A DNA stretch of 43,049 nt from Symbiodinium natans (lineage: Eukaryota; Sar; Dinophyceae; Suessiales; Symbiodiniaceae). The position numbers were made by a program, and so were the translations under genes. The stretch lies in the NCBI GenBank assembly GCA_905221605.1, contig CAJNDS010000593.1, positions 65,001-108,049 of the forward strand. Reading direction: 5' to 3'. The notes under the pieces were generated by a model. That model was given only the letters and a program-made list of their open reading frames with translations. It had not been told where the DNA came from and searched no databases. Shown one piece after another: positions 1 through 9,091 of the stretch (positions are counted from its first letter, which is position 1; every line of letters starts with the position of its first letter).

Positions 1-2
1 GG

Positions 3-2858
3 GTGCATTGCAAAAACAACTGCACGTGGGATGACTGTTGTGAATTTACAGGCAGTGACCATTTCCTGGTTGAGGCTCTTATTGACGGCCCGTGTATGCG
101 AGCAGCTGTGCCTGCCCAAATAGCTCTTCCTTCCCACTGGCATGAACCTGCCCTCTGGGAACATGGTCTCGGCTGCGCAAAGGGTGCCTTGGCTTCTCTG
201 TCTGAAACTGTTCATCTTTTGGTTCTTGCAGACCTCTCGCAGCTTGCCAAGAAGGCTACGCTCCCTGCATGGTTAACATGGTGCATTGATGTACTGGTGC
301 TCCTGCTGAGCATCATTGAGTCTAGTGTCAGGGATGTCTGGGTCCTCTTTGCAAGGGTAGACAAGCGTAAAAGGCCTCGCGCTGCTGCCTTGCCTGCAGC
401 TCAGCAGGAATCTTTCTCTGAAGACGAACTTGAACGACTGCTTCGTCAAGGACAACAAAATGGGATCTGGCCACAGTCGGCCATCTCTACTTGTCTGAGA
501 TGGCTCAGGCCTGCGCGTCCTCAACCGCCAGAACGCCTAAACCACGATGGACGCCTGCTGACAAGGGCAGCAAGCCATGAGGCATGGATCTCCCAGCTAT
601 TTACGCAGGGAAAGTGGCCGACTAGCTACAATGCTGAGTTCCATTCTGAGGTTTGCCGCCGCGCGCAGGAGTATAGTCGTCAAGCTCGTGCACACATTGG
701 TGAGGGACCCTGGGATGCTGAGATTGACTTCTCTGAGTGGTACAGGGCTGCTGCAAACATCCAGTCATCACGCGCTGTCACGCCTTTTCTTTCACATCGA
801 GTTTTGCTAGCTTGTGGTACTAATGAGTGGTGTCATGCCGCTTGGAAACTGCAACAAGTATGCGGGCCATCATGCCTTGCCTGGCGGCCAGCCTTGTGGA
901 GGCATCGTTTTCTTATTGTCAAGCATAAGAAGGGGCCTGTCTGTCACGAATCGTCTTTCCGCTTTCTAGGAGTGGCTGAGCTGCACGGTCTTCTTCAAGA
1001 AGAAATCCTCATGTCAAGGATCAGCCCTGTCATTCACTCATCTTTTGATTTCGTTCAAACTGGCTATCGGTTTGATGTTTTGCATCATCATCTCACTCTC
1101 TCTGTCCTTCAAGATGACTACAAGTGCTGGCGTCGCGCTTTCTTTGTCATTTTTGCTGACTTCGTTCACGCGTTTCCGAGGGCATGGCGGGACTTGCTTT
1201 TGGTTGAGGCTCGGCACACTGCAGGTATTCGAGATGGGGCCTTCGCTTTACTAGCTTCGGTCATGAAGTGCGACTTCTGGCGAATTGCGCTAAGTGGCGA
1301 GTCTGTTGCCACAGTAGCTGATGGTGTTCCGGAAGGGAGCAAGTACGGACCGCCCTGCTTCAACTTCTTGCCAAACACGCTTGTTCGCAGAATGCGTGAA
1401 GCTCGTTGTGGTCTTGCGACAAGCGCTTGGGTTCCTAAGGCCTGGGCCTCTCACACCTGGTCAGGCTCCGGGAGTCCTGACTTGCGCAAGGCACAAAGCA
1501 TTGCAGACGATATTGCCTCTGGCCGACAGCTGCCCCATGTAGCTGACCTGGCTCGCAATTCTGATCTTGAAGCAACTTGTGCACGTGCTTTAGACTTGCT
1601 AGACAATGACAGGATACCCGTTTTGCTGCATGCCGATGATCCCCTCATTTTGGCGTCCAGCCGAGGAGAAGCGCTTAGGACCCTTGGAGTCATTGCTGCT
1701 TGGGCTTGGGACGTCAAGGTTTCTCTCCATTTGGGGCCATCCAAGACTGTAGTGCAGCAGTGGAGACCAGGCTTGCAGCAATCTGAGACAGTAATTCATC
1801 CTTTGCTTTTTCCTCAGCATGCCCCTCTGCTCCCTGCCCCGCTTGAGGGCGTGCAGGTTCACAAATGGCTCGGACTTAAATGGGCAGTGTGTGGTGAGTG
1901 GATGTCTCATGTCACTCCACTTCTGGCACAGTGCTCTGCCACAGTGGACATGTTGTGTACGTTGTTGACTTCGCAGCGGAGCCCACTAGCCTTTGCCGTG
2001 CTTGTCTTTGACCAGAAGGTTGAGTCGGTCCTTCGGTTTGGTAGGTGGTTGTGGGGTTTAGATGAAGCAGCACAGAGCGCGCTCAGACTCGCCTACGAGC
2101 GCTGGTCTCGGAAACTTACAGGAGCAAGCAAGTGGCGCAATGCTGCTGTGTGCTTCAGCGAGCTTGGGTGGACTTTTGGTACTCAAGCTCGTGTAGTTTT
2201 AGAAGTCGCTCTGGTGAGGGCCACGCTGTGGCAACAGGGTGACGAAACACTTGCCGGCCTGACTTTCACCCGCGGACTCACGTCAAAGGCAGCAAACTGG
2301 CCTGTCAGATCCTTGGCGCTGCTTCGTGAGCATCACATCTTGGACTGGCCTGAGTGGGTATTGTCAGGTAAGGCTGGTGGATCCTACAAAAGTTTCGTTA
2401 AAGGTGAGCTCTTGGCCGCTGCCAAACGCACGTGGGATGAATCTGTCTCCTCGCACACCTCCCCCATACCATATTCCCAGCTGACCTCTGGTCCATGTAG
2501 CCATCTACAGGAAGCACTGTCCAATTATGCTCCCTGGGAGACATTGCTGGGGCAGCGTGCCTTGATTATGATTAGGTGTGGCTACGTGGCACTTGGGCAT
2601 GTGAACCAGAGGCAAACCGCTGCTCGCATTCAGGCGTGCGTTCTTTGCGGCAGGCGCTACTCGAACGTCGCCGCTCATGTCGTATGCTCTTGCGAACGCT
2701 TGGCAGAATTGAGGGAGGTCTGTCTACGCCTTGGCGCTGACTTTTCCTCTCTGAAAATTCTGGCCATTCCCCCATCTCATCCGGCATACTCGGAAGTAGT
2801 GAGGCTTGCCATTGAGATTCTGCGAAATGCGCAGAACTTCTGGAAGACAGTTTCGTGA
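3..2858 (+). CDS. APE endonuclease/reverse transcriptase polyprotein (5' partial)
   Basis: Reverse transcriptase of a non-LTR retrotransposon, which would copy its own RNA onto a nicked or free DNA end. The frame is open from the window edge, so the first Met is not a proven start. Residues 18-20 (SDH, in 'TGSDHFLVEAL') match the last conserved motif of APE endonucleases. RT motif A is 'FADFVHAFP' with catalytic Asp386; motif B is 'GVPEGSKYGPP' from Gly441; motif C is 'HADD' at 543-546, with His in place of the usual Tyr; the primer-grip-like 'WLG' is at 622-624. A CCHC knuckle follows at Cys879, Cys882, His892, Cys897. All three catalytic Asp residues are present and there is no internal stop, so this copy may be young. 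No RNase H domain is visible. Confidence 0.88.
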   Translation: MHCKNNCTWDDCCEFTGSDHFLVEALIDGPCMRAAVPAQIALPSHWHEPALWEHGLGCAKGALASLSETVHLLVLADLSQLAKKATLPAWLTWCIDVLVLLLSIIESSVRDVWVLFARVDKRKRPRAAALPAAQQESFSEDELERLLRQGQQNGIWPQSAISTCLRWLRPARPQPPERLNHDGRLLTRAASHEAWISQLFTQGKWPTSYNAEFHSEVCRRAQEYSRQARAHIGEGPWDAEIDFSEWYRAAANIQSSRAVTPFLSHRVLLACGTNEWCHAAWKLQQVCGPSCLAWRPALWRHRFLIVKHKKGPVCHESSFRFLGVAELHGLLQEEILMSRISPVIHSSFDFVQTGYRFDVLHHHLTLSVLQDDYKCWRRAFFVIFADFVHAFPRAWRDLLLVEARHTAGIRDGAFALLASVMKCDFWRIALSGESVATVADGVPEGSKYGPPCFNFLPNTLVRRMREARCGLATSAWVPKAWASHTWSGSGSPDLRKAQSIADDIASGRQLPHVADLARNSDLEATCARALDLLDNDRIPVLLHADDPLILASSRGEALRTLGVIAAWAWDVKVSLHLGPSKTVVQQWRPGLQQSETVIHPLLFPQHAPLLPAPLEGVQVHKWLGLKWAVCGEWMSHVTPLLAQCSATVDMLCTLLTSQRSPLAFAVLVFDQKVESVLRFGRWLWGLDEAAQSALRLAYERWSRKLTGASKWRNAAVCFSELGWTFGTQARVVLEVALVRATLWQQGDETLAGLTFTRGLTSKAANWPVRSLALLREHHILDWPEWVLSGKAGGSYKSFVKGELLAAAKRTWDESVSSHTSPIPYSQLTSGPCSHLQEALSNYAPWETLLGQRALIMIRCGYVALGHVNQRQTAARIQACVLCGRRYSNVAAHVVCSCERLAELREVCLRLGADFSSLKILAIPPSHPAYSEVVRLAIEILRNAQNFWKTVS

Positions 2859-3002
2859 GAAGCGCGCGCAGGCAGTGTTGGGGGGTGCTACGTCCAGACA
2901 CTGCGGTGCTGGCATGCTGGCCTCACACTTTGGGCTCCTGCAAGCTTACGCATCTGGCTTGAGCCCACAAGCCTGTCCTACCGGGACTTCGAACCAACCA
3001 AC
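2859..3002 (+). other. Retrotransposon 3' UTR ending at a telomere array
   Basis: A GC-rich tail follows the TGA stop and has no coding signal. It ends in 'ttcgaaccaaccaacc', and CCCTAAA units start at once. On the minus strand the last bases contain a GGTTCGAAGTCC stretch resembling an RNA polymerase III B box, but no A box or cloverleaf is visible. Confidence 0.6.
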
Positions 3003-3068
3003 CTAAACCCTAAACCCTAAACCCTAAACCCTAAACCTTAATTAAACCCTAAACCCTAAACCCTAAAA
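3003..3068 (+). repeat. Telomere-type array (CCCTAAA), 66 bases
   Basis: About nine units, one interrupted ('aaaccttaattaaaccc'). It starts directly at the 3' end of the retrotransposon. The C-rich strand lies on plus, the orientation of a chromosome end pointing left. Confidence 0.95.
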
Positions 3069-3690
3069 GCCAACCCCACGGACCCGAGCCGTGCCGCAGG
3101 CTGCTCCCGCCTTGCCCCGCGGCGCCCGCATGCACAGCGAAGGAGGTCCTGACTCTTACATTTTTGAGCCCATGGAGGCCCAATAGAGCCCTTAAACTAA
3201 GGAATCCACTTTGCATTCATGCTAAGGATTCCCTATACGATATGGGATCCCTACATCATTTGCGGTGTTTTCCTTAGTTGAGGGGCATTGCGCTCTGACT
3301 CTTGCGAGCTCCTTTGAGAGCAAAGCCTGGCGATCTTCGGGGATTCTACGCGAGGGGGGCCTCAGGAGGTGGATTCCGTGCTGAAGCTCCGGTGAGAGTA
3401 GGATAGAGGTTTTTCTTGGAAAAACGATGAGAAGAAGAAAAGATAATGTTGTTGAGCCGGCTCTTCCGGTACTAAGCTTGTACTACAAATCAATGAAAAA
3501 TCCAGCCGGGTCGCGGAAACGTCGATTCCAGTACTGAGCTTGTACTACAAATCAATCGCACCTCAACACCTGCCGAGAAGGCAGTCCTTGGGGCGGGGCT
3601 GTTCTTCAAGCTGCCGCGGCTCTCTCGGACAGCCTCTGGTGCCCGGGCGCTCCTGACAAGAGTTTCCCCAAAAACTCCACAGGTCCATCG
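3069..3690. other. Unique sequence with short repeats, no gene recognised
   Basis: Holds a GC-rich stretch (3069-3150) with open frames on both strands but no recognisable domain, the foldback element at 3185-3296, and a 25-base direct repeat (3470-3494 and 3532-3556, one mismatch: 'tactRagcttgtactacaa...'). Nothing else is identifiable. Confidence 0.5.
3185..3296. mobile_element. Foldback element, family J copy 1
   Basis: The left arm starts AGAGCCCTTAAACTAAGGAA; the right arm, reversed, starts AGAGCGCAATGCCCCTCAAC and continues TAAGGAA. The same arms recur at 4521-4743 and 15132-15659 (consensus AGAGCCCAATRCCCCTTAA). No ORF inside, so a non-autonomous MITE-like element is the simplest reading. 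Confidence 0.55.
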
Positions 3691-3747
3691 TTTGGGGTTT
3701 AGGGTTTAGGGTTTGGGGTTTAGGATGGTTTAGGGTTTGGGGTTAGG
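3690..3747 (+). repeat. Telomere-type array (TTTAGGG), degenerate
   Basis: Several TTTAGGG and TTTGGGG units in G-rich orientation on plus, interrupted by 'atgg'. Confidence 0.85.
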
Positions 3748-3869
3748 GACATCGTTTCGGGGTTGCAACCTCTCAAGCCCCGCAAATCCCTAGGTCCACT
3801 CCCACGTCTTGAGGGGCTTGATGAGTTCCATGCCTCAGCGCCCCCTCGGAAACCACAGCCGCCTTTTAA

Positions 3870-4020
3870 CACGCACACTAACACGAACACGAACGCCGAC
3901 GCGAATACTAACGCGAACGCTAACGCTAACCCTTGCCCTAACCCACTACCACTGCCACTACCACTACCACTGCCATTGCCACTGCCACTGCCACTACCAC
4001 TACCACTACGACGACGACGA
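3870..4020 (+). repeat. Hexamer minisatellite: AACNCG, then CCACTR, then ACG
   Basis: Three simple repeats follow one another: 6-base units of the AACNCG type (about 3870-3932), CCACTR hexamers (about 3942-4008), and ACG triplets (4009-4020). They give open frames in all phases (His-Tyr or Pro-Leu runs), which are not genes. The CTAACCC-like bases where the first two blocks join suggest decay or slippage starting from a telomere-like unit. Confidence 0.85.
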
Positions 4021-4353
4021 GGACTAGACCGATCAGAATGAGAGGAATGAGGCCGAGAAAGTGCTCATCATTATATCAACCCTTGCACCACAACGGCCCT
4101 TTTTGGCCTTGGACTGGAGCTTCGCCCCTGGCTGCTTCTCCTGCGTTTTCAAAAGCCGTGCGGCGGGGAGGGGCGGATTCAGGGTTGAGGGATTGGGTTG
4201 CACCCTGCAGCTATCTGAGGGCTATGGGATACGTTTTCAGATTTTTGTTCTTTTTTGGGGGGGTTCCTGAAAAAGGATTGTCATCACATGTTTAGGGCAT
4301 TAGGGGCCCTGTTCTGGACCCTTTTAAAGCAAGGTCTTCGGGATGCCTTAATA

Positions 4354-4708
4354 ACCCCAAACCTTAAAACCCTAAACCCTAAAACCTTAAAACCCTGAAC
4401 CCTGAACCCAGCTGCTGTGGTTGCTACCGAGCTCTTCTTGTCGAAGGGAATCCTCCATAACATCCCAGCTGCCAAAAGCTCAACCCAAAGAGCCCCTTGA
4501 ATGCTAAAGGCTCAACCCAAAGAGCCCAATGTCCCTTAAGTAAGGAGCATACCTGACATTATGACATCCTTAATCTGATTTAAGGGTAATATTCATTCGG
4601 TACCCTAAACCCCAAACCCCAAACCCCAAACCCCAAACCCTAAACCCTAAACCCCAAACCCCAAACCCTAAACCCTAAACCCTAAACCGTGAACCCTAAA
4701 CCCTAAAC
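4354..4708 (+). repeat. CCCTAAA arrays (4354-4410 and 4600-4708)
   Basis: Two C-rich arrays with many CCCCAAA variants, separated by a 190-base segment that carries an 18-base direct repeat (GCTCAACCCAAAGAGCCC near 4476 and 4508) and the left arm of a family J element. Confidence 0.9.
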
Positions 4709-4743
4709 CCCTCGTTCCTTAACTAGGGGGTCCTGGGCTCTCT
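4521..4743. mobile_element. Foldback element, family J copy 2, with array inside
   Basis: The left arm AGAGCCCAATGTCCCTTAAG (4521-4540, extended by TAAGGAG) pairs with a right arm at about 4714-4742 (reversed: AGAGCCCAGGACCCCCTAGT, then TAAGGAA). The interior holds the 4600-4708 CCCTAAA array, so an array either expanded inside the element or the element formed around it. Confidence 0.5.
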
Positions 4744-4833
4744 GGGAAAGCCCTACTCGACCCGCGACGGAGACAGAACTGCGCTCCTCGATGCCCTCCG
4801 TGAAGTGTCTGCAGCTGCGACAGCTGCCTCGCG
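4744..4833. other. Exon-like segment between convergent arrays
   Basis: GC-rich 90-base segment bracketed by CCCTAAA on the left and TTTAGGG on the right. Both strands are open: plus reads 'DGDRTALLDALREVS', which resembles an ankyrin turn; minus is Ala/Ser-rich. Strand and function are undecided. Confidence 0.3.
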
Positions 4834-4895
4834 GTTTAGGGTTTAGGGTTTGGGTTTAGGGGTTAGGGGTTAGGGTTTAGGGTTTAGGGTTAGGA
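4834..4895 (+). repeat. TTTAGGG array
   Basis: Eight or so units with TTAGGGG variants, facing the 4600-4708 array across the 4744-4833 segment. Confidence 0.9.
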
Positions 4896-5293
4896 AGGCT
4901 TAAGGGGGTTTTGCCACCGGCTTCGCATGGTCCCAGAGAGCCCAGTATACCGACCCTGAATTAAGATGACATGACCTGAAATCATATTAAGGATCCCTAG
5001 AATGTTTAGGGCTTATTCACGTTTAATTCCTTATTTAAGGGGGCTTTTGGGGCTCTTTGGGGTTGAATTCGGGACAAAACAAGCCCAGAAAGCCCACTAT
5101 TTGGGGATCCTTCCGATGGTTTGTAAGGTATATACCTTGAGATGATATGTAGGGATCCTGAAGAGGCTTTTGAGGTATATACCTTGAAATGATTGGGGAT
5201 CCTTAAGAGGATTTAAGGTGCCTTCCTTCTATAAGGGAGACAGTGCACACGAGGAATGATTGCTGCTGGTGATGCAAGCTGCCGCTGCCGCTC
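4896..5293. other. AT-richer spacer with palindromic repeats, no gene
   Basis: Contains the perfect 14-base palindrome AAGGTATATACCTT (about 5126) repeated nearly exactly about 47 bases on, both followed by GAAATGAT/GAGATGAT, and pieces resembling family J arms ('ttccttatttaaggggg', about 5029). No coding signal. Confidence 0.5.
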
Positions 5294-5424
5294 ACCCTAA
5301 ACCCTAAACCCTGAACCCTGAACCCTAAACCCTAAACCATAATTTCGACGGCCGGTGCTTGCGGTGCTTCTCAAACCTGAATCTCATGGACCTTCCGACC
5401 CTAAACCCTAAACCCTAAACCCTA
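5294..5424 (+). repeat. CCCTAAA arrays (5294-5340, 5399-5424)
   Basis: Two short C-rich arrays flank a 58-base unique piece. The second array and the TTTAGGG array at 5512 bracket a GC-rich segment (5425-5505) with an open plus frame but no recognisable domain. Confidence 0.85.
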
Positions 5425-5511
5425 AGGCTTCCAGTGCCTCTTCCGGCTGGGGCGCCTCCGATGGACGCCGGCTCGCTGTGGGACCTCGGTGCCCCCTTTA
5501 AGGTTCTGTTG

Positions 5512-5640
5512 GGTTTAGGGTTTAGGGTTTAGGGTTTAGGGCTTAGGGCTTAGGATTTAGGGTTTAGGGATTAGGGTTTAGGGTGTAGGGTGTAGTGTGT
5601 CGGGTGGAGGGTTTAGGGTTTCGGGTTGAGGGTTTGCAAA
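5512..5640 (+). repeat. TTTAGGG array decaying into GGGTGTAGGG variants
   Basis: Perfect units at the left give way to TGTAGGG, TCGGGT and GAGGGT variants at the right. Confidence 0.88.
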
Positions 5641-6340
5641 GGGCATCATCGGATATCTCAGCGTTCGGTGTGGGAATTCATGGGAAGCGTTGGGATGATA
5701 GATCCGGGGTTTCGATTCGCCCTCGTGGTTTCTTCTGGCAGGCATGAAGGATGGGCACGCGCGTGCACTCGGTCTCTGATGAACTGCAAGGATAGCTCGG
5801 TCAATGGTGCAACTCTTCCATATTCTTCCCCGGCCACTTCTCGCTCCAAGCTGCTGTTGAAAGGACTCCGCTTCCGTGCCCCACTGCTCGCCTTGGATAC
5901 TGTGGAATGAGGGTGAGAGAGCTTCTGGGAAGCTTGAGGGAGTTTTAGGGCTTTTTTTGGGTGCTTCCAGGGGCTGGAGGGTGTGGTGTTTCTGAGGAAA
6001 GCTGTTCGTGAGCCACGCGCCGTTCATTGTCTGTAGTCTGTGCACATCTCGACTGCTCAGCTTCAGCCGATTCATCGGTGAAAACTTGTCCCAGCACGTC
6101 CCAGTGCTTTTTCTGCCAGGTGGCCCTGTCTTATGGGCCCTGATAATGGAAAAAGAAAAATGCAGGTACATTCCTTGGAAGATCAGGAAGGATACCCACA
6201 TGGGCCCTGTACTTCTATGAGGACCATGACCAGACCCACCGAAACTGCATTGAGCCAAGGGGGCATCTCGTGACGCCGAAGCCGACGAAGCACGCCGGCC
6301 TTTAGCTTTGCACGTGGTGCCCTCCGTGAGTGTCTTTTCT
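5641..6340. other. Unique sequence without a supportable gene
   Basis: About 700 bases of mixed composition. Frames are open on both strands (the longest 226 codons on minus), but none shows a domain or splice pattern, and the long minus frame ends in decayed telomere repeat. I see nothing identifiable. Confidence 0.5.
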
Positions 6341-6376
6341 TTGGGTTTAGGGCTTTTTGGGCTTTAGGGTTTAGGG

Positions 6377-6476
6377 TTGGGATGTTCCTCCTTGTACTAA
6401 CAGTCCTTCATAGGGACTATAGTACCCCTACTACAATCCCTATCAAGGACTGCTAGTATAAGGGGGAACATCCCAA
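6377..6476. mobile_element. Foldback element, family A copy 1 (100 bases)
   Basis: Arms TTGGGATGTTCCTCCTTGTA and, reversed, TTGGGATGTTCCCCCTTATA, both followed by CTA(A/G)CAGTCCTT; the loop contains 'agtacccctactacaatccc'. It is flanked by GTTTAGGG (6369-6376) and GTTTAGGT (6477-6484), an 8-base target duplication with one mismatch that is itself a telomere unit. No coding capacity. Confidence 0.85.
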
Positions 6477-6505
6477 GTTTAGGTTTGCAAGAGTGCCGGA
6501 ACAAA

Positions 6506-6640
6506 AACCCTAAACCCTAAACCCTAAACCCTAAACCCTAAACCCTAAACCCTAAACCCTAAACCCTACACCCTAAACTTAAGCCCTAAACCCCAAACCC
6601 CAAACCCCAAACCCTAAACCCTAAACCCTAAACCCTAAAG
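6506..6640 (+). repeat. CCCTAAA array, long
   Basis: About nineteen units, mostly perfect, with a CCCCAAA block in the middle. Confidence 0.96.
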
Positions 6641-6759
6641 GATTCAGCGCAGCTCTTCGGGCCTGCGTCCCCTGCGCTCGCCGCACGCGGTGAGGAGGAC
6701 GATGGCCGCCGGCTCGAAGGCAGTGGCGGGGCCCCGGTGGCTTCGATGATGCCTGGGCT
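6641..6759. other. Exon-like GC-rich segment between convergent arrays
   Basis: Bracketed by CCCTAAA on the left and TTTAGGG on the right. Open frames exist on both strands; the piece 'gatggccgccggctcg' resembles 'gatggacgccggctcg' at about 5459, in the other bracketed segment, so the two may be related exons. No domain recognised. Confidence 0.3.
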
Positions 6760-7650
6760 TATAGGGTTTGGGGTTTAGGGTTTAGGGCCAGCCTTGTCTT
6801 GAGGGTTTCAAGCTTCAGGATTCTAGCAAATGCTGACAGGGCTTTGTCTGATCAGTTTTGTTCATGTGCACTGGTGCTATCGTGGAGCGATGGTGCTGTC
6901 ACGTTCCCGTCACAGGAAGTAGCATAGCACGGGTTCAAAGAAAGGATTCTAGAAAAACAGAGCGAAGGGTCACCCCTTCTTAAGTTGCAATCAAAAGGCC
7001 CCTGTCTAACTTTGAAGGGCCGGCTCGAATTGCAGCACAAGGCTAAGACTATGAGGGCAGCCGACACGTCTTTAGTTGACACCTAGATCCAAGCCTGCAC
7101 ATGTTCTTGAACCTAAACCCGAACCCTATACTCCAAAAACAGTCGTTGTTGGTCGGTGCAGTTGTGCTGCCCCCTCGTGTACGGGAGCTGTCGTTCGGAG
7201 CTGCGAAGCTGAACGTTGCACATCACAGTTCAAAACCCTAAGCCGCGCGCTCACCATCCGAACATCTCCACCCCTCTTGCCTCTTCGAGCAACACTTTCA
7301 TAGCGACTAAACCCTCTAACCCTGTAAACCCCTATGAACCCTCTAAACCCTCTAAACACGCGTTCCCAAGTTCCGGACTCAACTTGGGGCTAAGAACAAT
7401 AGAAGCGGACGAGAACGTGACGGCCAAAAACAGCCTCTTCGTACTATAGTTACATAGCGACTACACCTGTTAATGTCAATTACAAACCCTTTGAACCCCT
7501 AAACCCTGTAAACATATAGACTTTAAACCCTGTAAACCCTCTAAACCCCACAAACCCTCGAGTTCTTGGGACTGATGAATCGACCCGGTGGCTGGAGCGG
7601 TGCTGGACGCCTGGCGGCTTCGAGGTGCGACCGGAGCTCTTCTAGGTTCG
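6760..7650. other. TTTAGGG remnant and degenerate C-rich repeats, no gene
   Basis: 6760-6787 is a short TTTAGGG array. From 7290 to 7350 and 7490 to 7560 the sequence is a diffuse CCCTNTAAAC repeat (units such as 'aaaccctctaaac' and 'aaaccctgtaaac'). Between these lies unique sequence with no recognisable coding signal. Confidence 0.55.
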
Positions 7651-7910
7651 GGTCTAGGGGCCTAGGGCCTAGGGGCTTAGGACGGGGCTAGCTTAGGGCT
7701 TCGGGTCGGGCTTAGGGATTAGGGGCTTAGTGGCCTAGAGGTTTGGTTTCGGGCTTAGGGGGTTTCGGGGCTTAAGGGTTTCAGTGGAGGTTTAGGGGGG
7801 CTTACAGGCTTAAGCGGCTTAAGGGTTTCGGGGTTTCGGGGGGATTTAGGTGCTTAGCGGTTCAGGGGCTTGAGGGTTTCCGGGTTTAGGATTTTCGGGG
7901 CTTACGGGCT
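7650..7910 (+). repeat. Highly degenerate G-rich telomere-like field
   Basis: A run of GGCTTAGGG, GGTTTCGGG, GGCCTAGGG and similar units with no perfect array, consistent with an old TTTAGGG tract decayed by substitution and indels. Confidence 0.75.
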
Positions 7911-8130
7911 TTCTAGGGGTTCAGGTGACGCCGGAGGGCTAAGTGACTCAATGCAACCTGGATGGTGCCGGCGAGCAGGGTTAGCAAGTGGGGGACTGTG
8001 TTTTTCGGGTTTTTCTGGGTTTCAGAACTGCCTGTTTTGCTTTGTGCATCCGGACTCTACTTGCCGGGACGATGCCCTAAGAAGGAAGGCAAGCCAGTCC
8101 GCTGTAACATACTAACATAGGGGCCTGCAG

Positions 8131-8230
8131 AATTAGAATAGGGTTTTGGGGGGGTTCTTCTACTCTAACGTTATAGGGTCCATAAGGGAATACCAGTAGT
8201 AATTCCGACCCCTATATACTAGCTATGATA
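8131..8230. mobile_element. Non-autonomous element, family E copy 1, with 9-base target duplication
   Basis: A 100-base piece flanked by the identical 9-mer GGCCTGCAG (8122-8130 and 8231-8239). Its interior ('agaatagggttttggg ... agtaattccgacccct') recurs at about 22490-22590. A 9-base duplication would fit Mutator-like transposition, but terminal inverted repeats are weak. Confidence 0.6.
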
Positions 8231-8328
8231 GGCCTGCAGCATGTGCCCAGCCCGACCCGACAGGGGCCTTGCGGCTTGTTCAGCGCCTTGACCAGCTCGC
8301 TCAACTCCTAAAAACGCGTGAGCTTGGG

Positions 8329-8476
8329 CCTAAACCCTAAACCCTAGCTTCAGGGATGTGGGTTTTTGTGCACAGAATCACAGGATTAGCGCTCTTGCTG
8401 TGGCCTGGGACCTTCGACTCTTCCTGCCGCTTGCTTGGAGGTGGTTTAGGGTTTAGGGTTTAGGGTTTAGGGTTGA
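8329..8476. repeat. Convergent short arrays CCCTAAA (8329-8345) and TTTAGGG (8442-8476)
   Basis: The two arrays face each other across a 96-base segment with no clear coding frame. The TTTAGGG block has four perfect units. Confidence 0.8.
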
Positions 8477-8557
8477 GGGGTGCATGGGTAGTTATAGGGT
8501 AATAAGTATAGTGACCATACTGACCACCCTACTTGGAACTACCCATGCTCCTCCAAG
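8475..8557. mobile_element. Foldback element, family B copy 1
   Basis: Left arm 'GGGGTGCATGGGTAGTTATA', right arm ending 'AACTACCCATGCTCCTCCAA'. It starts directly on the last TTTAGGG unit. Confidence 0.65.
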
Positions 8558-8679
8558 TGTTCGAGCGCTTTTGCGAGGGCGTTCGGGCAACTCCTCCGAC
8601 TTGCGGTCCAGGAGCCGGGGAATCAATCCAGACCAAACCCGAAATCCAAAAAGAAGCCTTCTTGCGAACTACTAGCAAG

Positions 8680-8765
8680 GACCCTAAACCCTAAAACTCC
8701 CTAAACCCCCTAAACTCTCTAAACCGCAGAATCTTCCCCCCCCCCTTAAGCCTCCAGCCACTTGA
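8680..8765 (+). repeat. Degenerate CCCTAAA tract
   Basis: CCCTAAA with CTCCCTAAA and CCCCCTAAA variants, interrupted by a C9 run. Confidence 0.75.
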
Positions 8766-8957
8766 AAAGCCCTAAAACTCCCTAATCTTGCCCTCACGTC
8801 TGATCATCCGGGGCTCCACTTTGCCATTCTCGTTCGTGTCCATGGCATCGGTGAGTTGCTGCAACAGGGCATCCGACCTTAGGGAAAGGTCACAAAAAGA
8901 AATGATCGAGGCCCAGGCGCAAGAGGCCTGTCCCCTTCTGCCACAAGGGCGTGTCGG

Positions 8958-9091
8958 TTGGGATGTTCCCCCTTGTACTAACAGTCCTTAATAGGGATGA
9001 TTATGTATAAAAAAAAAATATATATATATATATATATATTGGGTACGAAAATCCCCATTCAGGGCGGTTAGTATAAGGGGGAACATCCCAA
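8958..9091. mobile_element. Foldback element, family A copy 2, with (TA)n in its loop
   Basis: Arms TTGGGATGTTCCCCCTTGTA / reversed TTGGGATGTTCCCCCTTATA. The loop holds A10 followed by (TA)10 or so. Flanks CGTGTCGG (8950-8957) and CGTGTAGG (9092-9099) form an 8-base duplication with one mismatch, here not telomeric. Confidence 0.88.

Larger units (their letters stand above)
1..3002 (+). mobile_element. Non-LTR retrotransposon, 3' portion
   Basis: The window opens inside a LINE-like retrotransposon. The single long ORF ends at 2858 and is followed by a 3' untranslated tail of about 144 bases that contains no poly(A) and stops at 3002, where a CCCTAAA array begins immediately (junction 'accaaccTAAACCC'). 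The 5' end, including most of the endonuclease and any ORF1, lies outside the window. No target-site duplication can be assigned because only one end is visible. The element type follows from the order endonuclease end, reverse transcriptase, CCHC knuckle, which is that of APE-type LINEs; the clade is not determined. Confidence 0.85.

Noticed and set aside
2970-3002. Minus-strand GGTTCGAAGTCC, like a tRNA T-arm or Pol III B box
   Set aside because: No acceptor stem, A box or anticodon arm could be drawn; orientation opposes the retrotransposon.
3003-3068. Possible true chromosome end
   Set aside because: The array is only 66 bases and unique sequence continues on both sides, so it is interstitial in this assembly.
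5578-6258. 226-codon ORF on minus
   Set aside because: Its end lies in a decayed TTTAGGG array, it has no domain and it crosses no conserved motif.
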